NCBI GenBank assembly: GCA_963746155.1
Contig: CAVVAB010000009.1
Location: 248,001-312,000 of the forward strand
Reading direction: 5' to 3'
DNA length: 64,000 bases
Source: AC-32 sp963746155
GTDB taxonomy: Bacteria > Actinomycetota > Thermoleophilia > Gaiellales > Gaiellaceae
Positions within the stretch are counted from its first letter, which is position 1, and every line of letters begins with the position of its first letter. Position numbers and translations under genes: made by a program. The notes under the pieces were generated by a model. That model had not been told where the DNA came from. It was given only the letters and a program-made list of their open reading frames with translations, and searched no databases. Of this stretch, positions 59,895 through 64,000 are shown piece by piece.

Positions 59895-60760
59895 TCACGC
59901 TCTCCCCTTCCGTCCGATGGGCGCCGCGAGTATCTCAGGCTGGTCGTCGCGCGGCGGGATCGCGGCTGCCTCGAGGTACTGGCGCACGAGGACGAAGACG
60001 CAGACGCCGAGCGTCAGCGCCTGCTCGGCGAGCATCAGGAGCGCCGCGGCTCTGCCGGTCGGCGTCGGGGCTCAGCCCGAGCAGCCGGTCGGCCTGGTCG
60101 GCGTAGAGCGGATACGTGAACGCGCCGTTCAGGATCGCGGCCATCACGAGGTCGCCGAGCATGAAGACCGCGAACGCGAGCGCGATCCGCCCGGGCACGC
60201 TCACCCGCCTCGTCTTCGCGGGGTCGATCAGGAGGTTCCAGATCAGGACGCCGCCGACGAAGAAGGACAGGTGCTCGAGCTCGTGCACGACCGGATGCGC
60301 CGCCGCGTAGTCGTAGAAGCGCGGGATGTGCCAGATCCACATCGACGCCGTCCAGATCGCGAGCGCCACCCAGGGGCCGGTCAGCCAGCGGAGGAACCGG
60401 CGCAGGCGCGGGGAGTGGGCGAGCGGCGTGAGGATCGGCGGAGGGAGGAAGAAGAAGACGAGCGGGCCCCTCACCGCCAGCATCGCGAGCGCGATCGCGA
60501 GGTCGCCGAACAGGAGGTGCTCGAGCATGTGGGCCGAGAGCAGCTCGTCCTCGCCGGCGACCGCGATCGGCGAGGCGAGAGCCAGGTAGACGAGCGCCAC
60601 GGCGGCGACGAACAGCGCCGCGCGGTCCCAGCCTGCGTGATCCGTTCGCCCGCGCCGCCTGAGCCGGAAGAATCCCTGGAAGAACAGGACGAGCGCGAGC
60701 AGGCTCGCCGCGAGCACGAGCGGCTCGAACGGCCACTCGGCTGCAAGCGATCGCCTCCAC
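59895..60760 (-). CDS. CtaG-type cytochrome c oxidase assembly factor (two frameshifts)
   Basis: About 285 residues, seven helices: FEPLVLAASLLALVLFFQGF, ALFVAAVALVYLALASPIAV, LLSAHMLEHLLFGDLAIALA, PLVFFFLPPPILTPLAHSPR, WVALAIWTASMWIWHIPRFY, DYAAAHPVVHELEHLSFFVG, RIALAFAVFMLGDLVMAAIL. The histidine-bearing HMLEHLL, WHIP and HELEHLSFF segments are typical of caa3_CtaG proteins that help insert copper into the oxidase. Breaks near 60055 and 60740. No oxidase genes are in the window. Confidence 0.83.
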
Positions 60761-60810
60761 GGCGCGAGGGTACCCCGGGCGCGTCCGGTTGCGCGGCGAG
60801 AATCCCCACG

Positions 60811-61995
60811 GTGAAGTTCCGCGTCCGCGACTGGTTCTCGAAGCGCCCGGAGCAGCCCGACGTCGAGTCGCCGACGGTCGTCCAGATCGACGCCACGTCG
60901 CTCTCGCGTGTGTTCTCCGCGCCGATGTGGCTGCGCGACCTCGGCCTGCTCGCGTGGTTCCTCGTCGGCGTCTCGATCCTGCTCGTGGGGGTGACGTGGC
61001 TCGCCGGCCTGACGGCGACGATCACGATGCCCGTCATCGTCGGCCTGATCCTGGCGACCGTCGCGAGCCCGCTCGTGCGACGGATGGAGGCCCACGGCTT
61101 CCCGCGCGCTGCTGGTGCCGCGGTGGTCCTCCTCGGCCTGATCGCGCTCGGCGTCCTGATCTTCCTGCTCGTCGTGGGCGGGATCGTCGAGCAGGGGGAC
61201 AGCATCAAGTCCGCTGCCAACGAGGCTGCCGACAAGCTTCAGGGCTGGGCGAAGGACCTCGGCGTGAACGGCAGCTCGGGCGTCAAGGAGAACGCCAAGA
61301 GCGGCGCGGCGACGAGCGGCAAGACACTGGTGCAGGGCGTGATCGACGGGATCCAGGGGCTGACCTCGCTGGTCTTCTTCCTGACCTTCACCATGTTCGC
61401 GACGTTCTTCCTGCTCAAGGACGGGCCGGCGGTGCGCCGCTTCATCGACCGGAACCTCGGCGTCCCGACCGAGGTCGCGCGGACGATCACCGGCAACGTG
61501 ATCCTCTCGCTCCGCCGGTACTTCCTCGGCGTCACGATCGTGGCCGCGTTCAACGCGATCGTGGTCGGGCTCGGCGCCGTGATCCTCGGGGTCCCGCTCG
61601 CGGGGACGATCGCGGTCGTCGTGTTCGTCACGGCGTACGTCCCGTTCATCGGCGCGTTCGTCTCGGGCGCGTTCGCCGTGATCCTGACGCTGTCCTCTCA
61701 GGGCACGACGGACGCCGTGATCATGCTCGTGATCGTGATCCTCGCCAACGGGCTGCTGCAGAACATCGTCCAGCCGCTCGCATTCGGCGCAACGCTCGAC
61801 CTGAACCCGCTCGTCGTCCTGATCGTGACGATCGGCTTCGGGTGCATCTTCGGGATGGTCGGGATGATCCTCGCTGCGCCGCTGACCTCGGCGGCGCTCC
61901 ACATCAGCAGCGAGCTCGCGCGCGCGAGAGCCGAGGGGCCGGAACCGGAGCGCCCTCCGCCGCCGCCGGAGGCCGAGGCGGCCGGGCTGGTCTAG
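60811..61995 (+). CDS. AI-2E family transporter
   Basis: Intact 394 residues with 8 helices: PMWLRDLGLLAWFLVGVSIL, LTATITMPVIVGLILATVAS, AAVVLLGLIALGVLIFLLVV, a periplasmic domain with the conserved TSLVFFLTFTMFATFFLLKD, VAAFNAIVVGLGAVILGVPL, VVFVTAYVPFIGAFVSGAFA, GLLQNIVQPLAFGATLDLNP. UPF0118/TqsA-type; relatives export autoinducer-2, peptides or Na+/Li+. GTG 60811 is only 50 bases from the divergent CtaG start. Confidence 0.9.
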   Translation: MKFRVRDWFSKRPEQPDVESPTVVQIDATSLSRVFSAPMWLRDLGLLAWFLVGVSILLVGVTWLAGLTATITMPVIVGLILATVASPLVRRMEAHGFPRAAGAAVVLLGLIALGVLIFLLVVGGIVEQGDSIKSAANEAADKLQGWAKDLGVNGSSGVKENAKSGAATSGKTLVQGVIDGIQGLTSLVFFLTFTMFATFFLLKDGPAVRRFIDRNLGVPTEVARTITGNVILSLRRYFLGVTIVAAFNAIVVGLGAVILGVPLAGTIAVVVFVTAYVPFIGAFVSGAFAVILTLSSQGTTDAVIMLVIVILANGLLQNIVQPLAFGATLDLNPLVVLIVTIGFGCIFGMVGMILAAPLTSAALHISSELARARAEGPEPERPPPPPEAEAAGLV

Positions 61996-62011
61996 CTCCT
62001 AGACTCGCCGC

Positions 62012-62897
62012 GTGTCCTCGATCCTCGCGCTCGTCGCCGCATTCCTCTTCGCGGTCGCCGCAACCTTCCAGCAGCGCGGGACGCTCGATCTCGGGCTCTC
62101 CGCGGAGAGCCTCCGCTCGTTCTGGAAGCTCACGCGAAGCGCGTGGTGGCTCGGGCGGCACGGCGGTCCTTCTGGCCGGGTACGCGGCGCAGGCGATCGC
62201 CCTCGACCACGGGCGCGTCTCGATCGTCCAGCCGCTGCTCGTGACGACCGTCGTCTTCGCCCTGCCGCTCGGCGTCGTCGTCACCGCCCAGCAGGTCGGC
62301 AGGCGGGAGATCGTCGGCGCGATCGTCGTCGTCATCGGGCTCGCTCTGTACGCGATCTTCGGCGATCCGGCGAGCGGCAAGGACAACGCGCCGAACGGCG
62401 AGTGGGCGGTCGCGCTCGTCCTCGTCGGGCTGGCGTGCTTCGCGCTGCTGCTGCTCGGCCGGAACAGCGAGGGCTCGCGCAAGGCCACGCTCTTCGGCGT
62501 CGTCGCCGGGATTCTCTTCGGCACCTCCGCGTGCCTCGCCAAGCCGACCCTGGAGATGCTGGACACGAGCGTCGCCGCGGTGCTCTCGCACTGGGAGTTC
62601 TACGCGATGGCGGTCGCCGGGATCGCCGCCTTCGTCCTGCAGCAGGTCTCGCTCAGCGAGGGCTTCCTCGCCACCTCGGTCGCGACGGTTTCGACGTTCA
62701 ACCCGATCGTCTCGGTGCTGATCGGCGTCGTGCTCTTCGACGAGCGCCTCAGCGACCCGAGGTGGCACAAGGTCGTCGCCGTCGCGGGGATGCTCCTGGC
62801 CATGGGCGGCGCGATCGCGATCTCGAAGGCGCGCGAGGGTACGGCCACCGAGCCGCGTGCGGCGGAGCGCGCGGAACCGGACTGGCGACTGGCCTAG
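62012..62897 (+). CDS. DMT-superfamily (EamA-like) transporter (one frameshift)
   Basis: About 295 residues with ten short helices: SSILALVAAFLFAVAATFQQ, VLLAGYAAQAIALDHGRVSI, VQPLLVTTVVFALPLGVVVT, GAIVVVIGLALYAIFGDPAS, VALVLVGLACFALLLLGRNS, TLFGVVAGILFGTSACLAKP, YAMAVAGIAAFVLQQVSLSE, TFNPIVSVLIGVVLFDERLS. Similar to NIPA/EamA-like permeases. One extra base near 62162 (two frames meet at ARHG-GPSG). GTG 62012 just after the AI-2E gene. Confidence 0.82.
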
Positions 62898-62910
62898 ACT
62901 CATCGCGCCG

Positions 62911-64000
62911 GTGACCGAAGTCCACGCAGAGAAGCCGCCGGGAGTCCTTCCGTTCGGGGACCCCTCCCGCCGGCGCAGGCTGATCAAGGTCGCAGCCTGG
63001 CTCGCCGCGCTGGTCGTCGTCCTGATCATCCTGCGCGTGCTCGGCGTGGACGTCTGGGGCTGGGTCCAGCAGCGTCTGGGACACGCTCACCGAGATCTCC
63101 GCCAAGTACCTCGTCGCCGGCTACGCGTTCCAGACGGTGCAGACGACGCTGACCGCGCTCGCCTGGTTCTTCATCCTGCGCGCGGGCTTCCCCAGGGCGC
63201 CGTTCACGTACCTCGAGATTCTCGCGGCCTACGCGGCGGGCGTTGCGCTGAACGGCTTCCTGCCGGCGAACCTCGGCACGCTCGTCATGCTGCTGATGTT
63301 CGTCGCGATCATCCGGGGCGCGACGTTCGCGGGAGTCCTGGGCGGGATGGTCGTCCAGAAGATCTTCTTCACCGTCATCGGGATCAGCGGTCTACCTCTA
63401 CCTGTTCCTGTCCGTGCCCGGGACGTACAACCTCCAGCTGAACATCCCGCACGACTATCCCTGGCTGACCGCGTTCGCGATCGTCGGCAGCGTGCTCCTC
63501 GTCGTGATCCTGGTCAGGGTCTTCTGGCCGAAGCTGAAGGGGTACTGGGAGAAGGCGAAGCACGGCGGCGCGATCCTCGCGCGCCCTCGCGACTACTGCC
63601 TGAAGGTGCTGCTGCCGTCGATCGGCGCCTGGCTCGCGAAGCTCGGCGTGATCGCGGTCTTCCTCGCCGCGTACGCGATCCCGGTCACGTTCCACACGGT
63701 GATGTCGATCGTCGGCGGCAACTCGCTCGCGAACACCGTCTCGGCGACGCCGGGCGGCATCGGCGTGAACCAGGCCGTCAACACCGCCTCGCTCGCGCAC
63801 GTCACCAGCCCTGCCAACGCGACCGCGTACTCGCTCGGCCAGCAGCTCGCCGTGACCGCGTGGAACATCGCCTTCGCGCTCGTGGTCGTCGTCTGGGCGT
63901 TCGGCTGGTCGGGCGGCAGGAAGCTCGTGACGGAGTCCTACACGGGCGCCAAGGAGCAGGTCGCGGAGCAGAAGGCGCAGCGCGAGGTGAAGAAGGAAGA
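62911..64000 (+). CDS. UPF0104/LPG-synthase-type membrane protein (partial at right edge, frameshifted)
   Basis: VAAWLAALVVVLIILRVLGV, DTLTEISAKYLVAGYAFQTV, LTALAWFFILRAGFPRAPFT, YLEILAAYAAGVALNGFLPA, NLGTLVMLLMFVAIIRGATF, VVQKIFFTVIGI, then SLANTVSATPGGIGVNQAVN, the conserved PGGIG(x)NQ loop of the UPF0104/lysylphosphatidylglycerol-synthase membrane domain, and VTAWNIAFALVVVVWAFGWS. At least 350 residues and continuing past 64000. It lacks a visible catalytic synthase domain in the window. Frameshifts near 63075 and 63390. Confidence 0.78.

Noticed and set aside
59935..61902. A 655-codon minus-strand frame spanning CtaG and the AI-2E transporter
   Set aside because: Only its last third is the real CtaG frame; the rest is antisense to the intact AI-2E gene.

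Overview
The window is a high-GC (roughly 70% by eye) bacterial chromosome segment. Gene content and codon use point to an actinobacterium, probably of the Thermoleophilia (Gaiella/Solirubrobacter-like); this placement is inferred, because no rRNA or other marker that fixes taxonomy lies in the window. The DNA looks like a lightly polished long-read or metagenome assembly. Genes are clean from about 19.1 to 31.4 kb, but from 1 to 19.1 kb, and in patches at 31.4-46.9, 49.0-50.5, 56.2, 57.2, 60.0 and 62-63.4 kb, almost every gene is broken by single-base indels. I therefore give whole-gene spans stitched across frames rather than fragmentary ORFs.

Layout. 1-2.9 kb: surface polysaccharide genes (end of a probable LCP protein, UDP-sugar dehydrogenase, sugar nucleotidyltransferase, cupin). 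2.8-4.5 kb: MerR regulator and S-adenosylhomocysteinase behind an inverted repeat. 4.5-6.8 kb: acetyltransferase, then mtnA overlapping a second nucleotidyltransferase. 6.8-16.2 kb: housekeeping run comF, hpf, hypothetical, secA, prfB (with its programmed frameshift site), ftsE, ftsX and an RNB exonuclease. 16.2-20.4 kb: a double cupredoxin-like protein, smpB, an alpha/beta hydrolase (perhaps with a decayed cyclase domain), a tandem GNAT and ssrA (tmRNA), so both trans-translation partners lie within 3 kb.

A 1.56-kb two-gene insert (20.4-21.96 kb) follows ssrA and is closed by an imperfect copy of the ssrA 3' end, the hallmark of integration at tmRNA. From 22.0 to 29.3 kb comes an MFS exporter, an alpha-oxoamine-synthase-like PLP enzyme, a membrane-GAF-PAS-GGDEF-EAL protein and a second MFS protein, tightly packed on one strand; this is the most suggestive candidate for a signalling cassette. 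29.3-45.2 kb is a mosaic of metabolic, secreted and membrane genes: M20 hydrolase, secreted repeat protein, cysteine dioxygenase-like cupin, flavin disulfide-type reductase, methyltransferase, free-standing TOPRIM protein, ZIP transporter, MshEN-repeat protein, S26 peptidase, MBL-fold hydrolase, SHOCT and DUF1269/DUF6325-like proteins, GAP-family protein and MFS transporter.

45.2-49.0 kb is a sulfatase - DUF1269 - SDR operon. 49.0-50.5 kb is a degraded, lower-GC stretch with remnants of a BrkB/YihY protein and a potassium channel. 51.9-56.8 kb is a compact run of six overlapping membrane-protein genes ending in a cation/proton antiporter. On the opposite strand follow a YrhK-like protein, a class-II glutamine amidotransferase and glutamate decarboxylase, then CtaG; an AI-2E family transporter, a DMT transporter and a UPF0104/LPG-synthase-type membrane protein run off the right edge. 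The antiporter, decarboxylase and amidohydrolase together suggest a pH or envelope-stress theme, which is inference.
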